From the NCBI GenBank assembly GCA_024222295.1, contig JAAEPF010000055.1, positions 1 through 64,000 of the forward strand: 64,000 nucleotides of DNA. The letters are read 5' to 3'. The position numbers were made by a program, and so were the translations under genes. The stretch is from Actinomycetes bacterium (lineage in GTDB: Bacteria > Actinomycetota > Acidimicrobiia > Acidimicrobiales > Microtrichaceae). How positions within the stretch are numbered: position 1 is the stretch's first letter; each line of letters starts with the position of its first letter. This document shows, piece by piece, positions 26,322 through 35,485 of this stretch. The notes below the pieces were generated by a model. That model was not told the DNA's origin. It did not search any database and was given only the letters and a program-made list of their open reading frames with translations.

Positions 26322-27935
26322 GTGTCTGGATCAGGGGAACACGAAGCGGGGGACCTGGCCGTCCTCGACCGCGACACTGCGCGGGTGCCGTCGCGGCGCT
26401 CACTCATGCGATGGGGGCCGGTGTTGGGCGCAGGTGCGGTCGCCGCGGCCTGTGTGCCGGCGCCCGAGAGCCCACCCGCCCCGGTTCCGGCACCGGCTCC
26501 GACGGGGCCGAGCCAGCCTCCCACATGGTCGAGCGCGACCGGCATGCACGTGGCCCGTCGGCTGACCTGGGGTGCAACGCCGGCGCTTGCCACAGGGATC
26601 GAGCAACTGGGCCTCGCAGCCTGGCTGGACGAGCAACTCGCCTGGCGCTCGATCGATGACTCCCATGTGGCGCCGATGCTCACCGCCTGGCCGCGGCCCG
26701 ACATGACTGCGCCAGCCCTCAAGGCGGACCAGCCATGGAAGGTCGCACAGGAGCTGGCGGCGCACGAGACGATCCGCCGCTGCTACTCCAACAGGCAGCT
26801 GCACGAGGTGCTGGTCGACTTCTGGTTCGACCACTTCAACGTCGACATCCACCACAGCACTTCCAGGTACCACATGGGCGAGTACGACCGGCACGTGATC
26901 CGGCCCCACGCCCTCGGTCGGTTCTCGGACATGCTTCCGGCCGTTGCGGCCCATCCGGCGATGTTGCACTACCTCGACCAGGCCAGTTCCCGGGCCGACA
27001 GGGGGCGCGTACCCAACGAGAACTACGCGCGTGAGCTCATGGAACTGCACACGGTCGGCTCCGAAGGCGGCTACAACGAGGACGACGTCGTGGCGGTGGC
27101 CCACCTGCTCACCGGGTGGTCGACCGATGGCTCCGTCGGCGGTTTCGTGTTCCGCCCCGACCGGCACGACATGGGGCCGATGACCCCCACCCGTCAGGTG
27201 CTCGGCTGGGCGCCGGGAGGCCTCACCGGAGAGGCAGCGGGCCGGGCGTTCCTCAACCACCTGGCACACCACCCGGTCACCGCGCGCCGGGTGTGCCACA
27301 AGCTTGCCCGCCGCCTGATCCGCGACGACATCTCGCCGCACTCGGCGGTGGTCGACTCAGCGGTGCAGGCGTGGCAGTCCTCCGGCACCGACATTGCCGC
27401 CACGGTGAGGGCGTTGGTGCTGTCGGCAGAATTCGCCTCGGCCGCGGGCGCGAAGGTGCGCCGCCCCCAATCTCTCGTCACCCAGATGGTGAGGGCCCTC
27501 GGGATCCAATGGCAGATCCCGAGCAAGCCCGACAACTTCCTGTGGGCCAACTGGAGCAACCTCGAGCAGCTCGGCAACGCAAACCACGCCTGGCCTGCAC
27601 CGAATGGGTATCCGGATGCCAACGGCTTCTGGCTGTCGGTCGGCGCACTCGTGTCACGTTGGAACCTGGCGGTCTGGCTCGCCTACGACACGATCGCCGG
27701 GATGCACTTCGACGCCGCTGCCACGATGGACTGGGCGCCCAACCGACGTTGGGGTGAATGGCTCGACGCCCTCGCGGAACGAATAGCCGGCGAACCGTGG
27801 CCACCAGAGGTACGGGCCTCGGTGCTTTCCCACCACGGTGTGACCGAGACAACGGTGTTCAGGAGCTGGGACCACCACGCCGCAAAGGCGGTCGTAGCGG
27901 TCCTCTTGCAGACAGCGGGGTTCCAACGATCATGA
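26322..27935 (+). CDS. DUF1800 family protein with Tat-like signal
   Basis: A secreted protein of unknown function, 537 aa. The N-terminus has a twin-arginine-like motif (PSRRSLMRWGPVLGAGAV) followed by AAACVPAP, which could also be a lipobox. A Pro/Ala-rich spacer leads to HVARRLTWGATPALATGIEQ, the usual start of the DUF1800 domain. Conserved blocks are LVDFWFDHFNVDIHH, NENYARELMELHTVGSEGGY, and EDDVVAVAHLLTGWS. The gene overlaps the DUF1501 gene by ATGA. These two families are encoded together in very many bacteria, and a role in assembly of an extracytoplasmic enzyme has been guessed but not shown. The start is GTG. Confidence 0.88.
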   Translation: MSGSGEHEAGDLAVLDRDTARVPSRRSLMRWGPVLGAGAVAAACVPAPESPPAPVPAPAPTGPSQPPTWSSATGMHVARRLTWGATPALATGIEQLGLAAWLDEQLAWRSIDDSHVAPMLTAWPRPDMTAPALKADQPWKVAQELAAHETIRRCYSNRQLHEVLVDFWFDHFNVDIHHSTSRYHMGEYDRHVIRPHALGRFSDMLPAVAAHPAMLHYLDQASSRADRGRVPNENYARELMELHTVGSEGGYNEDDVVAVAHLLTGWSTDGSVGGFVFRPDRHDMGPMTPTRQVLGWAPGGLTGEAAGRAFLNHLAHHPVTARRVCHKLARRLIRDDISPHSAVVDSAVQAWQSSGTDIAATVRALVLSAEFASAAGAKVRRPQSLVTQMVRALGIQWQIPSKPDNFLWANWSNLEQLGNANHAWPAPNGYPDANGFWLSVGALVSRWNLAVWLAYDTIAGMHFDAAATMDWAPNRRWGEWLDALAERIAGEPWPPEVRASVLSHHGVTETTVFRSWDHHAAKAVVAVLLQTAGFQRS

Positions 27936-29173
27936 CCACTCGACGCAACTTCATGGTCGGCGCCGCTGCAGGCGCCACGACGGTCCCCCTGATCGCTGCC
28001 CCCTCACTGGCGGGAGCCACTCCGTACAACGGGAACACGCTCGTCGTGATGTTCATGCGCGGCGGTTGCGACGGGCTGTCGCTGTTCCCGCCGGTGGGGG
28101 AGGCGGCGTACCACGATGCGCGTCCGACGGTCGCGGTGTCCGACACAGCCGCGTTGGCGCTGGCCGGACCCGGTGCCGACTCCAACTTCGGCTGGAACCC
28201 CGGGGCGGCCCGGCTGTCGGAGTTCTTCGACGCCGGGCGCGTGGCAGTGGTACCCGCGGCCGGTTCGCCCGACCACTCCCGTTCACACTTCGACTGCCAG
28301 GACGGCATCGAGGCGGGCCGACCCGAGGATCGCCGTTCGGTCAGCGGTGGCTGGATCGGCCGCTACCTCGCGGGGACCGCTTCATCTGACCACCCGCTGC
28401 GGGCGTTCAGCGCGGGCACGGGTATCCCGCCATCGATGCGGGGCTACGGGGCGATCTCGGCTCCGTCGATCGACAGGCTGGGCCTCCTGTCGTGGGGGCC
28501 GGAGCCGGCCTGGGCCCGAGAGGCGATCGCTGCGGGCTACTCCGCCGAGCGGGCGGGCGGAGACCTCGCCATGTGGGCGGGGGTGACCCTTGGGGCCCTC
28601 GATGAGATCGAACCACTGCTGGCGGGTGAGGTCTCTCCGCCCGACGGTTGGCCCGGTTCCTCGGTGGCGAGGCTGCTGTTCACCATTGCCCGCCTGCTCG
28701 AGGCGGGCCTGCCTGTGCAGATGGCCACGGTGGACCTGGGCGGGTGGGACCACCACGACAACATCGGCTCCGCGACCGACCCCAACAGCCGCACCCGCGG
28801 ACACATCAACGTGCTGGACTCCGCCCTGGGTGCCTTCTTCGACCGCCTCGACGCTGCCGGACTGGGCAGCAGGGTGACGGTGGCGACCATGACCGAGTTC
28901 GGCCGCCGGGTGGGGGAGAACGATTCGGGCGGCGCGGACCACGGCTACGGCGGCCCGATGGTCGTGGTGGGTGGTGGTGTCAGCCCCGGCGTCAAGGGGC
29001 CATGGCCGACGGTGGCCGAGGATGCTCTAGACCGCGGCGACCTGGCCGTGACCGTCGACCAGCGCACAGTGATGTCGGAACTGCTCGCCAGCCGCCTCGG
29101 TTCAGGCGACCTGAGCGGCGTGTTCCCGGGCTTCAACACCTCGCCCGGCACCTTCGTGGGCGTCGCCGCCTGA
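27932..29173 (+). CDS. DUF1501 family (sulfatase-fold) Tat-exported protein
   Basis: A 413-aa secreted protein with a clear twin-arginine signal ([20 protein letters not shown] then AAPSLAGA). DUF1501 proteins resemble alkaline-phosphatase/sulfatase folds. Typical blocks are [43 protein letters not shown] and [23 protein letters not shown] 27932 overlaps the DUF1800 stop (ATGA), so the two are translationally coupled and probably act together. The catalytic activity is unknown. The following enoyl-CoA hydratase gene begins 22 bases later on the same strand. Confidence 0.88.
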   Translation: MTTRRNFMVGAAAGATTVPLIAAPSLAGATPYNGNTLVVMFMRGGCDGLSLFPPVGEAAYHDARPTVAVSDTAALALAGPGADSNFGWNPGAARLSEFFDAGRVAVVPAAGSPDHSRSHFDCQDGIEAGRPEDRRSVSGGWIGRYLAGTASSDHPLRAFSAGTGIPPSMRGYGAISAPSIDRLGLLSWGPEPAWAREAIAAGYSAERAGGDLAMWAGVTLGALDEIEPLLAGEVSPPDGWPGSSVARLLFTIARLLEAGLPVQMATVDLGGWDHHDNIGSATDPNSRTRGHINVLDSALGAFFDRLDAAGLGSRVTVATMTEFGRRVGENDSGGADHGYGGPMVVVGGGVSPGVKGPWPTVAEDALDRGDLAVTVDQRTVMSELLASRLGSGDLSGVFPGFNTSPGTFVGVAA

Positions 29174-29179
29174 CTTGCT

Positions 29180-29195
29180 CGGGCATGATTGCCCG
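29180..29195 (+). promoter_or_regulatory. hairpin CGGGCA-tgat-TGCCCG abutting the enoyl-CoA hydratase start
   Basis: Perfect 6-base arms with a 4-base loop end at the base immediately before the ATG at 29196. It may terminate the DUF1501 transcript or hold the ribosome-binding region of the next gene. There is no T-run. Confidence 0.35.
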
Positions 29196-30005
29196 ATGAG
29201 TGACGACCGTTACGCCGCCTTTCCGGGCCTCACACTCGACCGACCGTCAGACGGGGTGCTGCGCATCACCCTTGACGCGCCGGGCCTCAACTCTGTGGAT
29301 CGCGCCGTGCACCGCGAGCTCGCCGATGTGTGGCTGGCAGTGGACCGCGACCCCGACACGCGGGTGGCGGTGCTCAGGGGCGCAGGCAAGGGTCTGTCGG
29401 CCGGCGGCAGCTTCGACCTCGTCGAGGACATGATCGACGATTACGAAGCCCGCACGCTCGTGCTGCGAGAGGCCCGCGATCTCGTATTCAACGTGATCAA
29501 CTGCTCCAAGCCGATCGTGTCGGCAATCCACGGCCCCGCCGTTGGCGCCGGGCTCGTGGCGGCGGTGCTGGCCGATGTTTCCGTGGCAGGCCGCTCGGCG
29601 AGGATAATCGACGGCCACACCCGCCTCGGCGTGGCGGCCGGTGACCATGCCGCGATCTGTTGGCCGATGATGTGCGGCATGGCCAAGGCCAAGTACTACC
29701 TGCTCACCTGCGACGCGCTGACCGGCGAGGAGGCCGAGCGCATCGGCCTCGTCAGCCTGTGTGTGGATGACGACGAGGTGCAGGACAAGGCCCATTCCGT
29801 CGCAGAGAGCCTGGCCGGCGGCTCGCAGTCGGCGATCCGCTGGACGAAGCATTCGCTCAACAACTGGTACCGAGACCACAGTTCGATCTTCGATGCATCG
29901 TGGGGCCTGGAGTTCTACGGGTTCGGCGGCCCCGACGTGGCGGAAGGCGTGGCGTCGCACCGCGAGAAGCGCGAGCCCCGGTTCTCCGGGCCGACAAGCG
30001 AGTGA
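29196..30005 (+). CDS. enoyl-CoA hydratase/isomerase (crotonase) family protein
   Basis: A soluble crotonase-fold protein of 269 aa, probably acting on an unsaturated acyl-CoA. The oxyanion-hole regions are [19 protein letters not shown] and [20 protein letters not shown]. The block [20 protein letters not shown] follows. Where crotonase has catalytic Glu residues this protein does not show an obvious pair, so the reaction (hydration, isomerisation or hydrolysis) is open. ATG 29196 begins [20 protein letters not shown], a normal family start. The stop overlaps the GTG of the next gene (GTGA), so the two are coupled. Confidence 0.85.
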   Translation: MSDDRYAAFPGLTLDRPSDGVLRITLDAPGLNSVDRAVHRELADVWLAVDRDPDTRVAVLRGAGKGLSAGGSFDLVEDMIDDYEARTLVLREARDLVFNVINCSKPIVSAIHGPAVGAGLVAAVLADVSVAGRSARIIDGHTRLGVAAGDHAAICWPMMCGMAKAKYYLLTCDALTGEEAERIGLVSLCVDDDEVQDKAHSVAESLAGGSQSAIRWTKHSLNNWYRDHSSIFDASWGLEFYGFGGPDVAEGVASHREKREPRFSGPTSE

Positions 30006-30859
30006 GTGCCTCGGTGACGCCCCTCATCATGGGTGTCGTCAACGCGTCGGTCGACTCGCTGCTCGGCGGGGTCGACGCGGCAGGCGCGGCGGAACTGGCC
30101 GCGCAGATGGTGGACAGCGGTGCGTCGATCCTCGACTGCGGCGGCCAGTCGCTGCGGACGGACCAGGGCGAGATCAGCGTGCAGGAGGAACTCGCCCGCG
30201 TGCTGCCAGTCATCGAGGCGGTGCACGCGGCCTGCCCCGACACGACCGTTTCGATCGACACCTACCGCGCAGGTGTCGCCACAGAGGCGATTGCTGCGGG
30301 AGCGGGCCTCGTGAATGACCCATCGGGACTGCTCCACGAGGATCTGGCAGGGGTGGTGGCCGGTTCCGGCGTGGACCTGGTGCTCGCCTATAGCCGCGCC
30401 GTGCCCAAGGTGCGCATGACCCGCGACCAACTCGTGGACGACCCGGTTGCCGATGGCGTCGGGTTCATCAACGAGCGCATCGCCGTGCTCCAGGCGGCGG
30501 GTGTGGATCGTTCCACGGTCGTGGTCGATCCAGGCCCCGACCTGGGCAAGTCACCCGACCAGACCATCGAGATCCTGCACCGGGGCTCCGAGATCCGCGC
30601 GGCAGTCGGTGGCGGCCGGTTCCTCTGGGCCGTGTCGAAGAAGGACTTCATCGGGGCGTTGCGGGAGCGCACGCCCTCACAACGCGGTCCGGGCACCCTC
30701 GGGGCGCTCGCAGCGATCGACTTCGAGCCGGGCGACATCGTGCGGGTGCACGACGTCGCCGGCGTGGCCGACTTCTTCGCGGTCCGCGCCGCCATCAACG
30801 AGGGCTGCGATGGCCCCCTCGACCTCCCCGAGCACGTCCGTTACGAACCCGGTGGCTGA
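30002..30859 (+). CDS. dihydropteroate synthase-like pterin-binding TIM-barrel protein
   Basis: A TIM-barrel protein of 285 aa related to FolP. The N-terminus [19 protein letters not shown] aligns with the DHPS motif MGIxNxTPDSFSDGG, but the Pro, Phe and second Asp-Gly are replaced. Later blocks are [19 protein letters not shown] (usual GAxIIDVGGESTRPG), [20 protein letters not shown], and [20 protein letters not shown]. These are conserved in position yet divergent. It may be a FolP2-like paralogue with another role rather than the folate enzyme. GTG 30002 overlaps the crotonase stop by 4 bases. It meets the convergent MBL gene with adjoining stops (TGATCA). Confidence 0.75.
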   Translation: MSASVTPLIMGVVNASVDSLLGGVDAAGAAELAAQMVDSGASILDCGGQSLRTDQGEISVQEELARVLPVIEAVHAACPDTTVSIDTYRAGVATEAIAAGAGLVNDPSGLLHEDLAGVVAGSGVDLVLAYSRAVPKVRMTRDQLVDDPVADGVGFINERIAVLQAAGVDRSTVVVDPGPDLGKSPDQTIEILHRGSEIRAAVGGGRFLWAVSKKDFIGALRERTPSQRGPGTLGALAAIDFEPGDIVRVHDVAGVADFFAVRAAINEGCDGPLDLPEHVRYEPGG

Positions 30860-31720
30860 TCACATCCGGTCGGTCAGCTCCAGCAACGATGTGTGGAACG
30901 CGTCGGCGTCGAGGTCGTGGCTCCAGCCGTGCCCACAGAACAGACGGTCGAAACGGTGCCCCGACTCTGCAAAGCGGCGCAGCGAATCACGCTGGGCGTC
31001 CCAGGAGAACCAGCAGGCGTTGCGGAACGCGGTGAGGTGTTCGCTGCGCGGGCTCCAGGCCAGCGAGTCACCTGAGAACAGCAGATGGTCGTCCACCAGG
31101 AACAGCACCGAACCCTCGGTGTGTCCCGGCACCGGGAACGCCACGATGTCGTCGCGGACCCGCACTTCGTCGGTGCCGTCGATCATGTGGTTGGCATCCG
31201 GTGCAGCCGATGAGTCCGCCTCGTGGACCCAGACTTGCGCGCCGAAGCGATCGGCATAGCGGGCGTAGTCGGCCACGTCGTCACGGTGTGACAGCAGGAT
31301 GTGGTCGATCCCACCCATCTCCTCGACCGGGCCGACCACCTCGCGGGTCCAGCGCGGTGAGTCGACCATCACGTTGCCTGCGTCGCGCGCGACCAGGTAG
31401 CTGTGCGCCCCGAACGAGGAACGGGCGTTGTGGCCCAGCCGGTACACGCCATCGCCGAGGTCCTGGGGAAAGGCCTTCGGATATGGGCGCTTCAGCGTCT
31501 CGTTGCCGACCGAACGGGTGGGGCACACGAGAAGTGCACGCCAAGCAGCATCGAGGTCCTCGGGCGTCTCCGGCTGACGAAGGAAGACGGACTTGCCGTC
31601 GTCGTCGGTTCCCACGAGGCCCGGGGCCACATGGCGTGCCGCATCGCAGTTGATGCAGTTCGTGTCGACGTACCAGTCGCCCGGGGCCGAGAGCTCATTG
31701 CGGTCCATTGGCCGTGCCAT
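30860..31720 (-). CDS. ferredoxin-like domain fused to a metallo-beta-lactamase fold
   Basis: A 286-aa two-part protein. Residues 15-80 look like a degenerate ferredoxin (WYVDTNCINCDAARHVAP, later ALLVCPTRSVG) with too few Cys for a full 4Fe-4S set. From about residue 90 an MBL hydrolase fold follows: HILLSHRDDVADYARYADRF stands where HxHxDH is expected, then FPVPGHTEGSVLFLVDD, LLFSGDSLAW and RLFCGHGWSHD. The altered HRDDVAD first motif is seen in a known subfamily of such fusions (from memory), so metal binding may differ. The function is unknown. It starts at an ATG 53 bases downstream of the VOC gene on the same strand. Confidence 0.8.
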   Translation of the reverse strand: MARPMDRNELSAPGDWYVDTNCINCDAARHVAPGLVGTDDDGKSVFLRQPETPEDLDAAWRALLVCPTRSVGNETLKRPYPKAFPQDLGDGVYRLGHNARSSFGAHSYLVARDAGNVMVDSPRWTREVVGPVEEMGGIDHILLSHRDDVADYARYADRFGAQVWVHEADSSAAPDANHMIDGTDEVRVRDDIVAFPVPGHTEGSVLFLVDDHLLFSGDSLAWSPRSEHLTAFRNACWFSWDAQRDSLRRFAESGHRFDRLFCGHGWSHDLDADAFHTSLLELTDRM

Positions 31721-31773
31721 GGCGACTCCCTTGTCGGCTCCATCCGCCGGCCCGGTCGGGCCGGTCGGTCGTG

Positions 31774-32220
31774 TCAGCCGGGCAGTTCCATCAACTCGAT
31801 GCGTACCCCGGCCGGGTCCGAGAGGAATACCAGATTCACACCCGGATTGGTCCGCGTCGACTCGATCACGCTGCCGCCCGCAGCCACTGCCCGGTCCACG
31901 GCGCCGTCGAGGTCGTCCACCCAGAGCGCCAGGTGTGTCAGCCCGATCGTGGCCCGGCTGGTCGCCGGTGTGCCGCTGGGCGTGGGGGAGTCGTAGCCGA
32001 GCAGCTCGACCGCGAAGTCCCCATGCTGCACCACCTGGGAGTGCACCACCAGCGGCGCCCCGTCATCAGGTATCACCTCCAGCGCGGCCGCGATGTCGGG
32101 CACCGACTCGGAGTCGATGTCGAATCGGTCCGTGGCGTCGAAGCCGAGACCCTCGGTGAAGAACCGCATGGTGGCCTCGAGGTCGGGTGTGCACAGACCC
32201 ACGTGCGACGGCTTGATCAT
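31774..32220 (-). CDS. VOC (glyoxalase/bleomycin resistance) family protein
   Basis: A 148-aa vicinal-oxygen-chelate protein with two beta-alpha-beta-beta-beta modules. The first begins MIKPSHVGLCTPDLEATMRF and FFTEGLGFDATD; the second has IGLTHLALWVDDLDGAVDRA and ends VFLSDPAGVRIELMELPG. Possible metal ligands are the His in SHVGL, the His in THLAL and the Glu in RIELME. VOC enzymes include isomerases, dioxygenases and resistance proteins; no specific reaction can be assigned. The start codon shares one base with the stop of the SCO6745-family gene upstream, so the pair is co-translated. Confidence 0.85.
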   Translation of the reverse strand: MIKPSHVGLCTPDLEATMRFFTEGLGFDATDRFDIDSESVPDIAAALEVIPDDGAPLVVHSQVVQHGDFAVELLGYDSPTPSGTPATSRATIGLTHLALWVDDLDGAVDRAVAAGGSVIESTRTNPGVNLVFLSDPAGVRIELMELPG

Positions 32221-33077
32221 CAGACGACCTCCGGCAGGCCAATGGGGTTGGGAAACGGAATCCAGCCGGCCTCCACGACCGATGCGGCGAGCGGGATCAG
32301 GCCGTCGCGAAGGTGGGCACGGCCCGACTCGCCGATTGCCGCGAACGGGGGTGCGGCAAGGTCATCGGTACGGCTCTCGATGCCCTCGTGCAGCTTGCGG
32401 CCTCGCTCTGTGAGTGCGTCGTCGGCCGCTTCGAGGATCCCGGCGACCCGCAGTGTCGTCGTTGCCTCGGTCCAGTCCGCCTCGCTCCACCCCCGGTTGT
32501 CCCGCAACACAGCGGGATCCGTGCCGGAGGCTGCTGCGGCCAGGACGTGGGCCTCGCAGCCGCTGAAGCCGTCAGCTGTGAGTACCGCTACATGCCCGCC
32601 GCCGCGGTGCTCGCGCAGCGACGTGCACATCTGCCACAGGTCTTCGACCAGATCCTCGAATGGCATCACATCGCGGTTGGCGGCGAACAGCGGGCGGCCC
32701 GTCGCATCCGCTGACTCGACGGCCCGGTCGAGCGTACCCAGCAGGCTCGACACGTGGTCGTCACAGTCGGGCATGGCCTCGCGGATCGCCTGGGCAGCAG
32801 CTCGTGCCCGACCTTCGACTGCAGTCTCGGGTTCCACGAACCCCCACGCGTCGGGCAGTGCCTTCAGGACCATCTCGGTCTCGAACCCACCGAAGGTCGA
32901 CTCGACCACGCCCGGGCCCACGGCGCCCATGGGGGCCGCCCGAGTGCCGAAGTAGCCCATCCAGAAACCCCTGAAGCCCATCTCGGCGTTGGCCTCGCGG
33001 CAGTGGGGCGCGAAGTATGTGACCGCATGCACCGTCTCGATGAGGTGCCACAGGTCCCGTGCTTCACTCGCGTGCAT
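32220..33077 (-). CDS. SCO6745-family protein of unknown function
   Basis: A 285-aa protein resembling a family seen in many actinobacteria (the SCO6745 type). The N-terminus has DLWHLIETVHAVTYFAPHCR and GFRGFWMGYFGTRAAPMG, where an aromatic-rich WMGYFxxRAAPxG motif marks the family. The rest is helical, with a winged-helix-like segment near LTERGRKLHEGIESRTDDLA. No catalytic residues are recognised. ATG 33077 gives the family N-terminus; the frame is open to 33557 only as antisense to the O-methyltransferase gene. It is upstream of and coupled to the VOC gene, and divergent from the O-methyltransferase gene. Confidence 0.75.
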   Translation of the reverse strand: MHASEARDLWHLIETVHAVTYFAPHCREANAEMGFRGFWMGYFGTRAAPMGAVGPGVVESTFGGFETEMVLKALPDAWGFVEPETAVEGRARAAAQAIREAMPDCDDHVSSLLGTLDRAVESADATGRPLFAANRDVMPFEDLVEDLWQMCTSLREHRGGGHVAVLTADGFSGCEAHVLAAAASGTDPAVLRDNRGWSEADWTEATTTLRVAGILEAADDALTERGRKLHEGIESRTDDLAAPPFAAIGESGRAHLRDGLIPLAASVVEAGWIPFPNPIGLPEVV

Positions 33078-33158
33078 CACCTCATCATTGCCGCTTGCGG
33101 AGCCACGTGGTGCCGCGCCATGTACCGTCCCCACCAACTGCTCGAAACGGGGGCGCCC

Positions 33159-33824
33159 ATGGCCGGCAAGGGCATCACGATGACCGACGAGTTGCGCGAG
33201 TACATGCTGGCGCACAGCGATCCGCCTCGCAGCGACGTGCACCGCCGCCTCATGGAGCGTACGGCGCAGGAGATGGGCGACCTCTCCATGATGCAGATAG
33301 CCGCCGAGCAGGGCCCGTGGCTCACGTTCACCGCGAGATCGATGGGCGTTAGCAACGCCGTCGAGGTCGGCACGTTCACCGGCTACTCGGCACTCTGCAT
33401 CGCGGAAGGCCTGGCACCCGGCGGCAAGTTGCACTGCCTCGACATAGACGCCGACTTCGTGCACATCGGCCGGCCGTTCTGGCAGGAGGCCGGGGTGGCG
33501 GACCGCATCGAGGTGACCATTGCCCCTGCGCTGGAGACACTGCAGGCCCTTCCCCATGACGATCCGATCGACTTCGCATTCATCGACGCCGACAAGGAGA
33601 ACTACTGCGCGTACTACGAGGAGCTGCTGGGTCGCGTGGCGCCCGGTGGCCTCATCGTGGCCGACAACACCCTGTGGGCGGGCGCAGTGCTCGATGAATC
33701 GGTCGATGACTCCTCCACCGTTGCCATTCGGCAGTTCAACGACATGGTCGCAGCGGATGAGCGCGTCGACTCCCTGCTGGTCAACATCGGTGACGGGTTG
33801 ATGCTGGCCCGCAAGCGCGGCTGA
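33159..33824 (+). CDS. class I SAM-dependent O-methyltransferase (caffeoyl-CoA OMT type)
   Basis: A cytosolic methyltransferase, about 221 aa. The SAM-binding motif I is AVEVGTFTGYSALCIAEGL, motif II is KLHCLDIDADFVHIGRPF, and the metal/catalytic region is FAFIDADKENYCAYYEELL followed by GGLIVADNTLWAG. These match the divalent-metal-dependent CCoAOMT/COMT-like family that methylates catechols and related phenols. Starts at 33120, 33159 and 33180 are all in frame; 33159 (MAGKGITMTDELREYM) was chosen because relatives begin near TDELxxY. It is divergent from the SCO6745 gene and 64 bases ahead of the aspartate decarboxylase gene. Confidence 0.88.
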   Translation: MAGKGITMTDELREYMLAHSDPPRSDVHRRLMERTAQEMGDLSMMQIAAEQGPWLTFTARSMGVSNAVEVGTFTGYSALCIAEGLAPGGKLHCLDIDADFVHIGRPFWQEAGVADRIEVTIAPALETLQALPHDDPIDFAFIDADKENYCAYYEELLGRVAPGGLIVADNTLWAGAVLDESVDDSSTVAIRQFNDMVAADERVDSLLVNIGDGLMLARKRG

Positions 33825-33888
33825 CCCGGGTTGGCCGCGATGCGTCGATTAGCAACCCAACCAGAGACCTCACCGTTAGACTGACCGG

Positions 33889-35475
33889 GTGTCCCATCGT
33901 GAGGAAGAGAAGCGCTACGAGGCACTGAGCCCGTTCGAGCTCAAGAATGAGCTGCAGGCGTTGGCCGGCTCGGCGGACGAAGCGCTCATGCTCAATGCCG
34001 GGCGGGGCAACCCCAACTGGGTGGCCACGGAGCCGAGACGGGCGTATGCGGAGCTGATGCAGTTCGCCCTCGACGAGTCGGAGCGCAACCCGATCCGCGA
34101 CGGATTCGGGGGCACACCGCAGCGCGACGGCATCGCCAGCCGACTTCGGGCCCATCTGGAGGCCGACGGCGCGCAGGGCGCAGCGTTGCTCGGCCGCTCG
34201 CTCGACTGGGTCGGCAGCACCCTGGGGATCGACGCCGACGACTTCGTGGTCGAACTCTGTGACGCCATCCTGGGTGACCACTATCCGGTTCCCGTGAGGA
34301 TGCTCACGCAGTGCGAGAAGGTGGTCGACGCCTACCTGGCTCTCGTACTTGCGGGCGGCTCATGGCCGACCGGCAACTTCGAGCTGTTCGCCACCGAAGG
34401 CGGCACGGCAGCGATGACCTACGTGTTCAACTCCCTCGCGGAGAACCGGTTGCTGCACAAGGGCGACAAGATCGCACTCGGCACGCCGATCTTCACTCCC
34501 TACCTCGAGATCCCGGAACTGAACGACTACGAGCTCGTCATCCTGGAAGTGGAGCAGAGCGAGTCGGACGACTGGAGGTACTCGGCCGACGAACTCGAGA
34601 AGCTTGCGGACCCGGACGTGAAGGCGTTCTTCGTGGTCAACCCGTCGAACCCCGCCTCGCGGGCGATGCACGCCGACACGCTGGCTGCCATCGGCGAGCT
34701 GGTGCAGGACCGGCGTGGCGACCTGATCCTGCTGACCGACGACGTGTACGGGACGTTCGTCGACGACTTCCGTTCACTCGCCGCGGCGGCGCCGCACAAC
34801 ACCGTGCTCGTGTACTCGTGGTCCAAGTTCTTCGGTGCCACGGGCTGGCGCCTCGGCGCCATCGGGCTGCACGAGGACAACGTTCTCGACCGGCTGCTGG
34901 CCGACCTCCCGCGATCCGACCGCGACGAGCTGGCACAGCGCTACTCGACGGTCTTCCTCGACCCTGCCGCTGCCCGCATGATCGACCGGCTCACCGCCGA
35001 CAGTCGCACGGTGGCGCTCAACCACACAGCCGGGCTGTCCACGCCCCAACAGGTGATGATGACCCTGTTCTCGCTGCATGCGCTCACCGAGGGCGGACGC
35101 AACTACCAGCAACAGGCACAGGCGATCGTGCGCGCCCGCATCGACAAGCTCTATGCAGCGATGGGTGTGGAGCACTCGACGAGCCAGTGGGACACCAGCT
35201 ACTACACGATCATCGATGTTCCGCAGCTTGCCGAGGATCGCCACGGCGCGGGTTTCCGCGAATGGCTCACCACTGCGCACGAGCCGATCGACTTCGTGTG
35301 GCGTCTGGCCCAGGAGCGCGAGGTCGTGCTGATGGACGGTGGCGGTTTCGAAGCACCGGACATGTCGGTGCGGGTGTCGCTCGCCAACCTTCGAAGCGAG
35401 GACTACGTGCGCATCGGCGAGGCGATCTCCGGGCTGCTCGAGGACTACCACTCAGAGTACGAGGGCGATCGGTGA
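33889..35475 (+). CDS. asdA: aspartate 4-decarboxylase (bifunctional aspartate aminotransferase/decarboxylase)
   Basis: A PLP enzyme that converts L-aspartate to L-alanine and CO2. The 528-aa length and the N-terminal extension are specific for AsdA rather than ordinary aminotransferases. Landmarks are LNAGRGNPNWVATEPRRAYA, FFVVNPSNPASRAMH, and the PLP lysine in VYSWSKFFGATGWRLGAI. The C-terminal QWDTSYYTIIDVPQLAED and VVLMDGGGFEAPDMSVRVSL are also AsdA-like. The GTG start is preceded by TTAGAC 7 bases upstream, a possible -10. The aspartate:alanine exchanger gene follows 10 bases later, and the two form the known proton-motive aspartate/alanine cycle. Confidence 0.93.
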   Translation: MSHREEEKRYEALSPFELKNELQALAGSADEALMLNAGRGNPNWVATEPRRAYAELMQFALDESERNPIRDGFGGTPQRDGIASRLRAHLEADGAQGAALLGRSLDWVGSTLGIDADDFVVELCDAILGDHYPVPVRMLTQCEKVVDAYLALVLAGGSWPTGNFELFATEGGTAAMTYVFNSLAENRLLHKGDKIALGTPIFTPYLEIPELNDYELVILEVEQSESDDWRYSADELEKLADPDVKAFFVVNPSNPASRAMHADTLAAIGELVQDRRGDLILLTDDVYGTFVDDFRSLAAAAPHNTVLVYSWSKFFGATGWRLGAIGLHEDNVLDRLLADLPRSDRDELAQRYSTVFLDPAAARMIDRLTADSRTVALNHTAGLSTPQQVMMTLFSLHALTEGGRNYQQQAQAIVRARIDKLYAAMGVEHSTSQWDTSYYTIIDVPQLAEDRHGAGFREWLTTAHEPIDFVWRLAQEREVVLMDGGGFEAPDMSVRVSLANLRSEDYVRIGEAISGLLEDYHSEYEGDR

Positions 35476-35485
35476 GGTCTCGGGC

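Noticed and set aside
30002-30859. Calling this gene folP, the folate-pathway enzyme
   Set aside because: The DHPS signature is changed at several invariant positions; only a DHPS-like call is supported.
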